Source: Galaxea fascicularis
Lineage: Eukaryota > Cnidaria > Anthozoa > Scleractinia > Euphylliidae
Length of the DNA stretch: 64,000 nt
Assembly: GCA_948470475.1 (NCBI GenBank)
Contig: OX419341.1
Coordinates: forward strand, 26,371,778-26,435,777
Reading direction: 5' to 3'
In this document: piece after piece, positions 46,601 through 58,398 of the stretch
Layout of the letters: every line of letters starts with the position of its first letter
Position numbering within the stretch: the stretch's first letter is position 1
Position numbers and translations under genes: made by a program
The notes under the pieces: model-generated
What the model saw: only the letters and a program-made list of their open reading frames with translations
Told to the model about the DNA's origin: nothing
The model's database searches: none

Positions 46601-49600
46601 GGCTAACAAGTCTCACCATATCTACAGCACTTCTTATCATCAGAATGAAAGACCTTTGGATGTCCTTCTGGAGTTCTTTTTCTGCAACACCCTGTTGATT
46701 AGAACAATATATTAAATAAATATTATTATATAAATGATTTATTAGAAAATGCTCATTCATTGTTTGGGGAGTTAATTTAAAAAGACGAAGATCAACAAGA
46801 AAAATCCACCCCAGGAAATTAAATCAGTTAGTCAAAGAAGAGTTTTTTTTTCCTAAGAAAATACACAGGAAGAGGGGATGTTAGTACCATCCCTTTTTAA
46901 GGCCATCCCTCCCTTTTTTCTTATTATTATTCCCTTTTCTTTCAAATGTTACTGTTTGTAAATTTGGAGTCATATGGTCCAAGTACAAAAAAATTGAAAT
47001 TAAAGGAGTCTGAAATCATTAAGTGCAGCAATCCAACATCACCGGGAAACAACTTACAGTAATATTACCGTGGTCATAAAATAAGTGAAAGTAACATGGA
47101 TTGCAGAGCAAGCGCTATACTATGGTCCACATTTGAAAAAAACAAAAACACAAATGACACTTAACTATCAATATAAAGATCAGTCTTTCTAGTCCTCTCA
47201 GATAAGGATGATAAACCATAGGCCCTGTTTCACAACTCTTCCTAATTGATCCTATGGGATGTTAAGGTGGCTCAAAACAGTTCCCAGCACTTTCCTAGAC
47301 GTAGATTTTGATGGGTCATTAATGCCACTCTTTATCAATTGATGTTACAGTCATGGTATCAAAAAACTGCCCAATTACTGGTGAATACGTTGGTATTATT
47401 TTCGTGACACTATAGATTACCATAGCAACACTGTCACCTGCTAAAAACACCCTTAATTTCAGCTTTAAGCGCTTATATTTCAAAAACAGCACGGTGAATT
47501 TTTTCTTATTACAGAATTTTGATAAGCAGGATGAGATGAAACTTTTGGCAAAGTTTAAATAAATTCTGTACATGGAGTTCAGAGCCACCTTAAATTTTCG
47601 AAAATTTAAGGTGGCTCTGAACTCCATGTACGGAATTTATTTAAACTTTGCCAAAAGTTTCATCTCATCCTGCTTATCAAAATTCTGTAATAAGAAAAAA
47701 TTCACCGTGCTGTTTTTGAAATATAAGCGCTTAAAGCTGAAATTAAGGGTGTTTTTAGCAGGTCATAGTGTTGCTATGGTAACCTATAGTGTCACAAAAA
47801 TAATACCAACGTATTCACAAATGATTGGGCACTTTTTTGATACGATGATTATAGCATCAACTGATAAAGAGTGGTAATAATGACCCATCAAAATCTACGT
47901 CTTGGAAAGTGCTGGAAACTGTTTTGAGCCACCTTAAAGAACCACTTGGGATGTAACAAATCCTGGCTGTGACCACCCCTAGTGTTAACCTCATTTCGCC
48001 TTTTACCCTTGGACAAAATTGTCCAAGAAAAATAATTGGTGTGGTATGAGTATGGGTATGAGTATGGTATCAGGTGAACCTTTTTCTTGCATACTGTTTG
48101 GTTTATTTTCTACCAGTATAGAAATGAGGTGTCCCCAGTTTAATGAGATTATCAATGCTACACATAGCTGGCTAGAAGACGCGACATGTTAATAAAGTTG
48201 TTCATTCATTCATTCATGAGTGGAAAACAAAAGGTAAATTTCTATGTGCAAGGCAGGTATGGTGAAAACAGCCAAGGTAGGTTAAAGTTACTTACTTCCC
48301 TCTGGAAATAGAGTTGATACTGGTATATCCCTGGGTTTGCTTGCAGTCTCTCCAGTGGATTGATATTAGGAAATGTAGGTAAGAACGGAGTCATGTTAAT
48401 CACAGCCCTGATGAAAAAGACCAAGAAGAAAACAAAGAAGCTTTAAAATAACATTGCAATTGATGGTATGCATTAGGACTCCTCAATATTAACCATTTGC
48501 CAGTGATCTTGGCAAGCAGACAAGAAATTCGAAAACATTAAAAAAGTGAAGCCCAAAGCACATAACATTCCACACACTAAATTCAGCTTTCATATTCCTC
48601 TGTGCATTAAAAATTTTAACTGAGCCTTGAATTATCAATTATTTTTAACTAATTTTAAGTAGCCACTCATCTTGACTTACAGGACACGTTCAGGGTAATG
48701 AAGACTGAGATCCCAGGCAATAAATCCTCCAAGATCACGGCCTACGACTGTGGCCTGCTGTATAAACTAGCAAACATAAAATTAGCACAACTTTTAAGCC
48801 TTTAAACACTTAATATCAGCAAGTACATGTATATTCTCCACACTGTTCTTCATACATTTTCTATGGTGATGATAAGGAGAATTTGTTAAACAATCAAGGC
48901 TCTTGACACAAGTGTTGATCACTTCCTTTTTGTTACAACCTTCATGTTTGATTGAGCAGTGTTACCAGGAGAAATTAAACATTTGGTCACTCTTAGGCAT
49001 TTAATAATAATAATAATAATGATAATCTTTTATTATTCTTTTGTCAGTGTACATTTTTTATTACTAAAATCCAGTAAATTTACAATATATGATTAATTAT
49101 ATAATTTATAGTACAGATAATGGGGAAGCTAGGAATTAAGCAAGATGAACCAGTTGGTTTTCTTGTTAGTTCCCTAAACAATTTACAAGGTTCTAGGTAG
49201 CAATGAAATTGCAAAGAAGGAAGAACTTATTTTCATGAAGAATGTTGCTTTATCAGTAATACGAAAGTTTATTTTATGTGTTAAGCATACTATCATCAAC
49301 ATAAGATTTTATTTCATTACCATCACTAAAAGTACTGGAAGTAAACATCAGTTTTCACCTAACACAACTTTGAATGAGAAGAAACCACTCCTGGCCGATA
49401 ATTATTATAATATTAATAATTACTTTTTTAACTTATAGAGCTTTTGTGTTAAGGGGACTTTGGCTAGTAGGTTGTGGGCTTCACTAGCCATTTTTGCCAG
49501 TGAAAATGTTAGCACAAAACATGTGCACTAGCCACTGGGCCAGTAAGCTGAAGAGTTAGTCTCGAGCCCTGTCATTATTACTCTTTTTTGTCCAGATTAG

Positions 49601-52600
49601 ATAAATAATTTATTCTATAGCTGCAATGTATATCTCTTTCTTCTTGCTTGTTTTTTAAGTACAACTGTAGACCTACTGTCACAAGTAGCCATCACTGTAC
49701 TCAAACAGCAGTTGAAATCTGGAAGTGAAACTCTTACCAGAGAATTCATCAAAGCAATGACATCCTAGAGAATAATAAAATTATTATAATTACAACAATA
49801 AATAACATAGAAAAATAAGTTCATAGCTAACTAAAAAAAAATGTGACCAGTGGAAGACCAAGAAGACTCATTATCAACAAAATTTTAATGTACACTTACA
49901 GCACAGATCACTTCACGGCCATAAGCATCAATTTCTGAAAATGTCACAAACATAAGACAGAGAGTTTTGTTCTAAATATGTTCTTCAGTGGATTATTTTA
50001 GGCAGACTTGATATAGCAATGGTGGATCTAGATGAGGGAGTTCCTGGGACCAGCAACCTACCCTATTTATGAAGAAAGTAAGACAATCAGGATAAGCCTT
50101 TTAATTAAGGCACTTTTGCACTTCAGGTATGGTACCTACACAAAGTTCCGGCTGCAGTAATAGGTGCTTTTAACTTCCCAGCTAGGTTTGAATCTCTTTG
50201 AAATTATGGACACTCCGGATTTCCCTCGAAATACAAGTGAAGTTTTCAACAGGCAAAGCCATTTTCAAAGTACCATAGCACAAAGTCATAACAGATCATC
50301 TGTTTAAATTGTCAAGGAGATTCTTCAATGAAAGTGTTGTTTGTAAGTTTAACACACCATATGGACTAGATGTTTGCCCCATTCCTCGAAGATCTGGCGC
50401 TATCACTCTATAACCAGCAACAGCCAGAGCTGTCATCTGAAAATGAAAGAATACAGGTGGTTAATCTAGAGTTTTGACGGTCAAGAAGAACAGTCAGTAA
50501 CATAGTTCATCCTAACTGGGCAAATCATGATAATTTGCACATGGACATCACCAGACATCAGATGTGGGACAAAGAAAAATCAAGACAAAAGAAAACATAT
50601 CACCCCACAGAAGTCTTTTTTAAACCCCTTCCCCTACCCCTCTGGAAATTTCAATTTAGCTCCATACATTTCTTTTAAAAACTCTTTCTTTTGCCACCCC
50701 CCTTCCTCTTGGAATTTCCATTGACCTTCTGAAGGGAGGTATGGAACTGCACAATATACCAAAGCACAACCTAACAAAATTTAAAAGGACAGGATTCTAT
50801 CAATGTCAATATCTACCTGGTATTTCCAAATGTACCACAACTCAGGAAAACCATGAAGCAGAATAACAACAGGACCCTGACCCATATCCACATAGTGCAT
50901 CTTGATACCTGTCTAAAAAAACAGGGTTTCAGCGAACATGTCACAAGCCAATCAAGCTTTGAGAGGTTAGGATTACTTCTGGTTCATTAAGATTAGCAAA
51001 CAAACAAACAAGCGACACCAGACGTACCATCCCCTGGAAAGCCCCACTGCCAATCAAAGTGCATGAATTTGTAAATTAAATGTACTTGAAAATAAGCTGA
51101 TTTTCATGCTTGAAAATAAGCTATGTTCAGCACTGGCTGTAGTGTGAGCCAAAATACAACTTGAAGTACCCAGCTAATCAGGTGATACACAACCACATCA
51201 AGACTGCAAATGTCTCAAAATATTCAAATGTTCAATCATTGGAATTATAAGCATTTTCTGAGAAACCTTAAACTATGAAGCAAGTTGTTTGTTTTGTTTC
51301 TTCCTGAAACAAAGCACTGAAAGATTCCATCGATCGAACCCACAACCCCACAAGTTTCTGTGCATTCACATTTGAAAACAAACTACATGATTATCAAAAG
51401 TGTGTTAATCGTGACCTAGACATTTTGTAATATATCATTCAATATCAGCAGTACTTTCATTAAATAAACCTAAGAATGAAAGAGATTTTTACAATAAGGG
51501 TAAATGAGAAATATCCGAAGCAACATATAACACTAGTGAGAAATATCCAAAGCTTATCAACTAAAGCATATAAAGATAATATAATTTAAGTAGCGAGAAA
51601 TATCTAAAGCTAGCGATAATTCAACCCATCAACTAAGAAAGTGTGACAAAGTATAAAACTAGCTAAACTATTTTGGGCAGATGACTTTTGGGTGACTTGA
51701 CCGGATACCTTGGAAACTACCCCCTTTACTCGTGTTACAGCAAAGCCCAGTTATAGCAAAATTGCTGCATCTAAAATCAGAGAAAAGGCCAATCTAAACA
51801 ACTTATTTAAATGTATGAGCTTATAATGTATGGTTCCAGAAAATATCAAGGCCCCCCCTGTAGTGTTTGTTGGTCTACCTGTGGTAGCATACATGCTACA
51901 TGCATGATGGGATAGGTTTTAAGAGAGTGTGTGGAGAAACGGTGGGAACGGAGTTGTTATTAAATGTGGTAAAAGTGTTACACCCCCCTGGAGACATTTG
52001 GTTTGCACCCCCCCACCCCTCCAGAGAGTGCAACTAGAAGTAAAGTGAGATGATCTTTTTCTTTTTTTTTTTTATCTTCCATGTAATGCTATTAGGCTTG
52101 GAGCTGTGTGTCTAAAAGTAAAATTAATAAGATTATATTGGAATAACCTTTAAGTTGATGTAACAGTGAGATACACTTTGAGGAGTACATGGTTGAACCA
52201 CATGCTGCTGAAACACCTGCAAAACAGGAGAATATAGGTGCCACTGAGTCTAGCTCACAGACTACTGTTGGAATGACTGCAAGTGGTCTGCTTTCCAAAA
52301 CCTTTGCATAAAGCTGAAAAAACACCATTAAAATAGGTCAGACCTAATGGACTGACTGGCAGACTGACACTGGTAGACTGATTGCCTGAGTGATCAATTT
52401 GATTGTCATACTGACTGACTGACTGACTGACTGACTTGACTGATGAACAGATTGGCCATGTACCTGAACAAACAGTTTAACAGACCAACTCATATGGCAT
52501 GACATGACTTATCTTGAATTGACTTTAATTGACAATTCAAGCCGACTTGACTGATGGGCAAACTGAGTCAGACTGACTGACCAACTAACTGACTGATTGA

Positions 52601-55600
52601 CTGACTGGCTGAGTGACTGAATGACTGATTGACTGACTGACTCAGTGACTGACTGCAGACTGTTTGACTGACTGACTCAGTGACTGACTGATTGACTGAC
52701 TGACTCAGTGACTGACCGATTGAATGACTCACTCAATGACTGACTGACTGACTGACTGAGGGAGGGACTGACTGGCCAACCCACTGACTTGTTGGCTGGC
52801 TGACATTACAAGGATGAAAGTAGCAACTGGAAAAACTTACATCAATCCCTGTTAGTGCTTTCAAGTCTTTCAGAGCTGTAACTGGACTTTTCACTAGAAT
52901 GGTTATCATCCCCATCTCTTTTGCTGGTTTAAGATTTTGAGGTGAATCATCTAAAAATATCACCTGAAAAACATGTCACTTGTGTCCAAACTGCAAGTAT
53001 TATTAAAATAATGTAGCAACGAAAATGAGCCTCATATTGGAACAAAATTTAATGGATGAATGCTAGAAAAACTTCAAGCTGTTTTAAGATCATGGTTGCA
53101 AAAACTAGAAATTAAATGAAACCAAAATGATGATTGCAATGATCTTTACAACCACCATAACTGTGCTAAGCTATATGTAACTTGGATTTTGAAGACAATG
53201 GTTTAAGGTTTAAGGATGTCTACATCATATAATTATTTTCTACATGTCCTCATGATTTTCTTCTTTAAAACTAGTGACTGGAAAAATGACATACCTCAGA
53301 AGGGTTAACATTCATCTTTGAGCACACGAGCTTGTAAATACTTGGGTCAGGTTTGCATACACCAAGTTTACATGACTCAAACTCCTCATCAAAGTAGTGA
53401 AGTAAATGTGGGAATGGAAATGATGTAAACTTTGTCCCTGTGTCATTGGCCCAGTTATTTGTGAGAATGCAAGTCTTGATGCCTGAAAACATTTTAATTA
53501 AGATACTCACTAATAAAAGTAGTAAATATTTATTCACAAGAAGACAACATCCTACCTGATGCAATTTTAGGTCATTTTTCTTAATTTCTTTTTTTGAAAG
53601 ACTGCTAGTGAAACAGCCAACAATTTTATATAAATTGTCTAAATTGAATAACCTTTTAGCTACACACTGTATTGCTACTAATATCTCAGATTCTTAAAAA
53701 AAAAAGGGGGGGGGTGCTTGGGGGCAGAGGGGTGCAGAAGACTGGTGGAAGGGTAGATTACAGAATAATTATTCCCACCATAATTATCCTAAAACACGGA
53801 ATGTTGGGACATGACATCATAACATCTAGACTAATTTTAATCCAGTCATACTTCATGTAATGTTTAACCTAATCAAAGCCTAAGAGTGGTTTAGTGACCA
53901 TCCCATATTATGGGATTTGAACAGCGTATAAATTTTCTCCCCTTCCATCATCATGTTATTCCATGGGATAACTCTTCTCACTGCATTGGCCTTCTGATTT
54001 CTCATGGTCAACCTTTCCCTCTATTTTCCTTACAACTCAGTCTGATACCATGTCTGCCTGATTCCTCCACGTCAACCAGTTCCTAAGTATCTTTTTTGTA
54101 CCTGCTGTGATAAATCTTTAATTTTATTTTTTTTAGAATAATTCAGTTTAGACTGTGCCTCCTGTTTAGTAGGCTTAAATTTGAGACTAAGGATTTCAGA
54201 CTTGTGTGAACATTTTTGGTTTCTTTATTGTGTACAAACTTAAGAAAAATCAGGGGGTTAATAGGTGCACCCTCTCATTGCACCTTGCCTGCAATCTCTA
54301 CTCAACTGGTTTATGGCTTTACTGAAAAATATTTCTTTTGAAAGGGAATCTTACCATTGTTCCTCAGAACAGTTGATGCATTTATCATTTGGGGCACCAC
54401 TTTAGCAGATGCCAGGTATTCTTCAATGATTTCTTGAAATTTAAACTCACTGCAGAGGTCAAAACCTAGTTTTGAGGCATGCTCTTTGTAAATTGTGTCC
54501 ATTTCTGAGCAGAACTGAGGAGGAAAAAAGTTAAGATTAGCATTTTTAAAAAAAGGCAGTGAAATGGAGGACCTTACAAAGATTGTTTCTCTTTACATTG
54601 TCTTTTTTTGGGAGGGAGCGACCGGTTAGCTCAGTGGTAGAGTGCCGGACTATCGTGCGGGAGGTCGTGGGTTCAAGCCCCGGCCGGACCAACACTCAGG
54701 GTCTTTAAATAACTGAGGAGAAAGTGCTTCCTTTGCAATGCCATCTGCAAATGGTTATAGACTTTCTAGTCTTCTCGGATAAGGACGATAAAACTGGAGG
54801 TCCCGTCTCACAATCCTTGCGTGTATCAATTCTGTGGGACGTAAAAGAACCCACACACTGATCGCCAAGAGTAGGGGTCGTAGATCCCGGTGTCGTGGTC
54901 AACCTTTAAAATACATTTGTGGTGTACGTAGTATTTGTAGCAGGTCCACATCAGCTTTCAAAAGTTGCCAATAAATAAAACCTGCTTTAACAAATAAAGA
55001 AAGAAGAAGAAGAAGAAGAAGAAGGAGAGGGATTAGATGCAGAGGAAGATCAACAGCTTTTGATCAGTTGTAATTTTAAAGGAGCACAGTCATGCAATTT
55101 TGATCTGCTGTAAGATGTTAAGAAATATCCTTTGATCAGGAAAAAACAAAGAATAATGAAGCAGTTTATTTACTCAGGACTGTGCTACTGCACTGAGACT
55201 ACCGGTAATACTTTTTTCTTCTGTTATGGATGGCAAGGTTGGAAATGGTTGCATTTTGAAAAATTTAGCCTTAAAACTTTTCACAAATCATCCTGCAGCA
55301 AGTCATCCTGAAGCCATGGCCAAAAATGTGCTGTGGATTAACAGTATCTGCACTCCTTTTTATTTTAATAGGATCGAAAGAAAATTTAAAAATAAAATCA
55401 TCTCCTAACTATAAACCCTCATCCTGTAAACCTACTTGATCAAACATACACTCAAGGCTATTTAAGAATATTTTAGGAAATGATCAACAAACATGAAATC
55501 TCATGTTCAGACAGAGCTGAATAAAATCTGCCAATGTGTATGATTTTGCTGAGTGAGCGTGAGTTTTGAATCTGTATGTGAAAGCCCCAAATGGCTGACT

Positions 55601-57655
55601 GTATTATTAATATTACAGTCGAACCTCGATTATCCGGACCTCTATTATCCAGACTATTCGGTTATCCGGACTTTTTTCTCTGGTCCCAATTTTTTCATGA
55701 ATATTAATTAGTTGTGATCTTGAAAACTCAAAGTCGCAAAAAGCCCAATAATCCTTTCAAAAGATTTTTGAAACAGCGTATTATCCTGTGTGCTTTTCAA
55801 AATTCGCAAGTGCAACAAGACAAAGAAATATTCTAATGCGTTCAGTTGATATATACATACTGGCTGTGTAGATTTCACAATTAAAATGATGTTTTCTTTG
55901 CTGTATACCTTTTTTTACATGTCTATCTCATTAATATTCATATTTTCGATTATACGGACTCTTGATTATCCGGACTATTTACCAAGGACCCAACGAGTCA
56001 GGATAATTGAGGTTCAACTGTAACACCTTCACATTTAGTCAGCCAGTTAATAATATACAGGATCCTCAAATCGAAGTTCAAGTTTATAAAGAAAATTGAA
56101 ACATACAAAATATGATGTACCACTGCTCGAAGTATTAACTAATTAATTTCTTCCTTGAAAATGCTAAAATGGGAATATATCTCCAATAAGAGAAATATGT
56201 TTTACTTTTAAATACCATGCTATATGTTTCTAATGGCATTTTTGAGTTTTGCGCGCTTGAGCCCATGTTTCTGGCCACATACCAGAGATGTAGCTATTTC
56301 ATTATTCAGCTCTGTCTCAGGCTCATTGAACATTAATTCTCCCAACAAAATCCATAAAAAATATTTGGAGAACATTGAGTAATGTATGTTCAACAGAAGT
56401 GCACATACATGGCTCACCTGTGAAAGAGATACTTCACCGTTGTCAAGTCGTTTTGCATTGTTCAAAAACATTTTTAACACGAAGTCACTGAAAAAGGATT
56501 AGCACCATCAGTACACTTGATTATTGATATCAGTACTCTGAAGAACAGGATGGATCCTGGGGGTAAGATTGGGGATGAATCTAAACAGGGAATAAAACAT
56601 GTACAGTGATAGACAGTGTGATTTGCAAACCGAGGTGGGGAAAACTTAAAGTGGAAAGATTTCTGCACAGTCCCATACATTAATTATACATGCATCACTA
56701 TCATACTAACCCTGTTACAAAAACAAGTAGAGTTTGAGTCATAAAATGCATGTATAGTTAATGTATGGGGTTGTGTGAAAATCTTGCCAACTAAGCCCAT
56801 CACAAATGGAGGGATGAAAAAGTACTGATGGGGGTTGTAACCAGGAACAGGCCAGGTCTCACTGATACAAGAAGCAAAGACTTCTATGAGACATTTTTGT
56901 TGTTACTTTTGGGTGTGGATTTTTATTTGTAAGAATTAAATTTAATATTAAGCAGAAAAAGACCCTTGTATGACCATATTGACACACAATAATATCGACA
57001 CTTAATTGACACTCAGTTTGTCGTCACTGGGTTGATAGTAAGTCCACAGAATCTTAATTTTCGCAGACATGCCATTGTATGTGGATCGGGTGCCTTGATC
57101 CCAGCCTAGCCAGTTTGCAGAGTATGACAGAACACAATGACGGAGATCGCCCACGTGCAGAGCCATTTTTAGCGGCGTGCACCGCGTACAATACGGCCAG
57201 AAGTCAGGAACTCGCGCGTGCATGCTTGATGGTATATGCCTCTTTGCCTGACAGCTGCTGCATGCAATACTTCAATTCTTTCGTCCGCAATGAGGGGTTA
57301 GGAAAGGCTCGTGTGTGCACTTAAGCTTATAATTATTTCCCGCATGCTCTGCAGACTGATAAATCTTGATCGCCTTTGTGTATGAAGGAAAGAATGCCTG
57401 GGGTAGGGGTCAGATGCATAAAGCTTACCGATGCTAGACGTAGACAACACTTGCAAAAAACTCACAGGATTTATCTTTCTTGGTCGAAGGTTCAGCTATA
57501 TTGTAGCTTCATCTTACACATGCCTCTATTGCAAGACAAGTACTTATAAATTTTCCCTACCTTGGGATTCCTTTCTCCCATGAATACTTTTGAAAAGCAA
57601 AAAGGGGACTTGTAACTATAACACCACCAAGGTCAAATATCACAAGTTTCGTCAT
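43673..57655 (-). CDS. EPHX2: Bifunctional epoxide hydrolase 2 (HAD phosphatase + soluble epoxide hydrolase)
   Basis: Hydrolyses lipid epoxides; the N-terminal HAD domain acts on lipid phosphates in mammals. Exons in transcript order: 57655-57561, 56487-56418, 54514-54355, 53482-53295, 52963-52841, 52216-52148, 50912-50817, 50436-50358, 49934-49900, 49764-49738, 48757-48681, 48407-48296, 46691-46617, 45969-45936, 45351-45249, 44922-44853, 44753-44673, 43898-43840, 43751-43673. Total 543 aa (human 555). HAD part: FDLGGV with nucleophile Asp8 but Gly10 where human has Asp11; TNNW (116-119); Lys152; DD at 176-177. Hydrolase part: HGFPE (255-259); nucleophile Asp322 in GRDLGG (human GHDWGG); Tyr370; Tyr454 in RGPLNWYR; Asp484; His512. 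The terminal SKL is a PTS1 peroxisomal signal. All 19 exons join in frame. Introns carry SINEs, MITEs and a GACT array. Confidence 0.95.
45958..46168. mobile_element. Family D repeat copy 2, touching EPHX2 exon 14
   Basis: AAAATTTAAATTCTCATTTG, CCCTACACATTTTGTACAG and CAAGCAAATTCA correspond to the copy at 15359-15571. The right end is AGGGTTAA. The left end runs into the acceptor of EPHX2 exon 14 (exon border 45969), so the repeat supplies that intron's 3' end. Confidence 0.5.
47180..47990 (+). repeat. SINE family S copy interrupted by a palindromic element
   Basis: The left piece (CTTTCTAGTCCTCTCAGATAAG to GGGATGTTAA, ending 47265) and the right piece (TTAAAGAACCACTTGGGATG to ACCACCCCTAGTG, from 47934) are the two halves of the SINE seen intact at 42664-43012. 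The 668 bp between them is the element at 47266-47933. The tRNA head is missing. Located in EPHX2 intron 12. Confidence 0.75.
47266..47933. mobile_element. Palindromic dimer of a TTAA-targeting MITE
   Basis: The whole 668 bp is a near-perfect palindrome centred at 47599/47600 (AATTTTC then GAAAATT). Flanking TTAA duplications are at 47262-47265 and 47934-47937. Each half is itself a unit of about 324 bp (47266-47589 and 47610-47933) bounded by GGTGGCTC and GAGCCACC, each next to TTAA, with a 20-bp linker between units. The arms differ at several bases. Mirror-image ORFs of about 100 codons exist in both arms but follow from the symmetry. TTAA duplication is typical of piggyBac-like elements; the superfamily is inferred. 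Confidence 0.8.
48794..49004. mobile_element. TTAA-bounded repeat, family C copy 2
   Basis: Shares CATACATTTTCTATGGTGAT, GAGAATTTGTTAA and GTTTGATTGAGCAGTGTTAC with the copy at 39877-40084. The termini are more decayed (TTTAAACACTTAATATCAG at the left, TTAGGCATTTAA at the right). It lies in EPHX2 intron 10. Confidence 0.55.
50620..50755. repeat. G/C-run repeat related to 9055-9262, copy 3
   Basis: Reverse-complement relative of the MAO-intron repeat: CCCCTCTGGAAATTTCAATT, TTTTGCCACCCCCCTTCC and TTGGAATTTCCATTGACC correspond to its interior, and it ends GGAGGTATGGAACTGC. The left end is decayed. In EPHX2 intron 7. Confidence 0.45.
52350..52800. repeat. Degenerate (GACT)n / (CTGA)n array
   Basis: Hundreds of bases of GACTGACTGA-type repeats with interspersed variants (GACTCAGTGACTGACTG, TTGACTGATTGAC), densest at 52560-52770. 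It ends about 40 bp from EPHX2 exon 5 (52841-52963). A low-complexity microsatellite-derived tract; no coding role. Confidence 0.8.
54618..54990 (+). repeat. tRNA-derived SINE, family S, full length
   Basis: Head GGTTAGCTCAGTGGTAGAG (A-box) and GGGTTCAAGCCCC (B-box), then the family body (ACACTCAGGGTCTTTAAATA, GGAGGTCCCGTCTCAC, GTGGGACG, ACACACTGATCG). It ends with CAATAAATAAAACC and is followed by an (AGA)n tract at 55000-55024. In EPHX2 intron 2. It matches 42664-43012 through the body and 21284-21575 in the ACACACTGATCG part. Confidence 0.75.
55616..56020 (-). mobile_element. Pogo/Tigger-like MITE, copy 2 (inverted relative to copy 1)
   Basis: 405 bp from CAGTCGAACCTCGATTATCC to the complementary right end, with TA at 55614-55615 and 56021-56022. 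Its interior (ATGAATATTAATTAGTTGTG, TTGCAAGTGC-type sequence) is the reverse complement of 2638-3025 along nearly its whole length. In EPHX2 intron 2. Confidence 0.8.
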
Positions 57656-58398
57656 TTTAATGAAAGCTTCTGACAGCTACAGTCTGCAGTAGCATCACCA
57701 ACGAACGCCGGCTCGAAGTTCTGGGAACAAACACTACGTCGTGTAAGAAACATCGCACTGTCGCGTCCACAAGAAGAGCGGGCTCTAGCTCTGTGGACGA
57801 GTACGAGGGACCTTCAGCAAAACGCCCGAAGATTAATTTTCAGACGCAGTCGTTGAAAGACAGTAGTCCTGCAAAGCGAGATCTAACGCAACACAACCAA
57901 AGATTTCAGACACAGTCGTCAAGGGACAGTAGTGTAAATAATGGAAGGTTACTGGAAAATGTCTGTTTGCGCCATACATGTGGGCGAAAACTGACACGTC
58001 AACATGCAGGAGGCATCAGTAACAGTCCGCGTCAATCATCATAGATGTAAAGTTACCAGCTTTCGACTGGAGACTCCAGCTTTCGGACTACATCTCCAGC
58101 CCTCCGGCTGACAAAACAAAAACTCCAGCCGACTTTTTTTTTTTTTTTCATTTTTTCAACTACTTTTTTTTTCTTTTCCGTGCCTCACCCGGGGTATAAG
58201 TATACCTAGGGACATCTTATGCATGTCTTATGCAAATCTTACTTTTTGAACCCTTTCAGTGCTAAAAAAAGTCAACTTTACTTTCCATTTGTGTGGTCCT
58301 GTAAAATAACTCCTAACCTCATTAGACCCTAAACACAAATTCAAAACCATTATCTGTAATAATCCCAAAAGATCTATTTATTTATATAACCTTAAAAA
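57656..58398. promoter_or_regulatory. EPHX2 upstream region and border with the satellite
   Basis: The first 150 bp or so before the EPHX2 ATG is CpG-richer (ACGAACGCCGGCTCGAAG, ACTACGTCGTG, CTGTCGCGTCC) and probably contains the 5' UTR and promoter. It overlaps an open plus-strand frame (separate entry). At 58058-58130 the motif CTCCAGC recurs four times with CTTTCGG/CCTCCGG variants. A T-rich tract (58135-58174) and AT-rich sequence lead into the satellite at 58399. Confidence 0.45.
57667..58044 (+). CDS. Open frame without ATG upstream of EPHX2, protein-like
   Basis: A plus-strand frame stays open for about 125 codons to TAG at 58042-58044 but contains no ATG. The middle reads VDEYEGPSAKRPKINFQTQS and then has a second copy of FQTQS followed by (K/R)DSS, about 66 bp downstream. 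The conserved-looking duplicate (FQTQSLKDSS / FQTQSSRDSS) and basic, polar composition resemble a disordered coding exon. It could be an internal exon of a gene truncated by the satellite, or chance. Function unknown. Confidence 0.25.
   Translation, partial: LLTATVCSSITNERRLEVLGTNTTSCKKHRTVASTRRAGSSSVDEYEGPSAKRPKINFQTQSLKDSSPAKRDLTQHNQRFQTQSSRDSSVNNGRLLENVCLRHTCGRKLTRQHAGGISNSPRQSS

Noticed and set aside
47319..47877. Two opposed ORFs of about 101 codons as a duplicated gene pair
   Set aside because: They are mirror images forced by the palindrome and begin in the element's terminal repeats. Nothing suggests selection for protein.
50817..50912. Acceptor CAG directly before GTATC for EPHX2 exon 7
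   Set aside because: It would break frame with exon 6. The TAG four bases upstream gives an in-frame TGIKMHYVD segment.
54618..54692. Functional tRNA gene
   Set aside because: Same SINE family as 42664; promoter boxes without a convincing cloverleaf.
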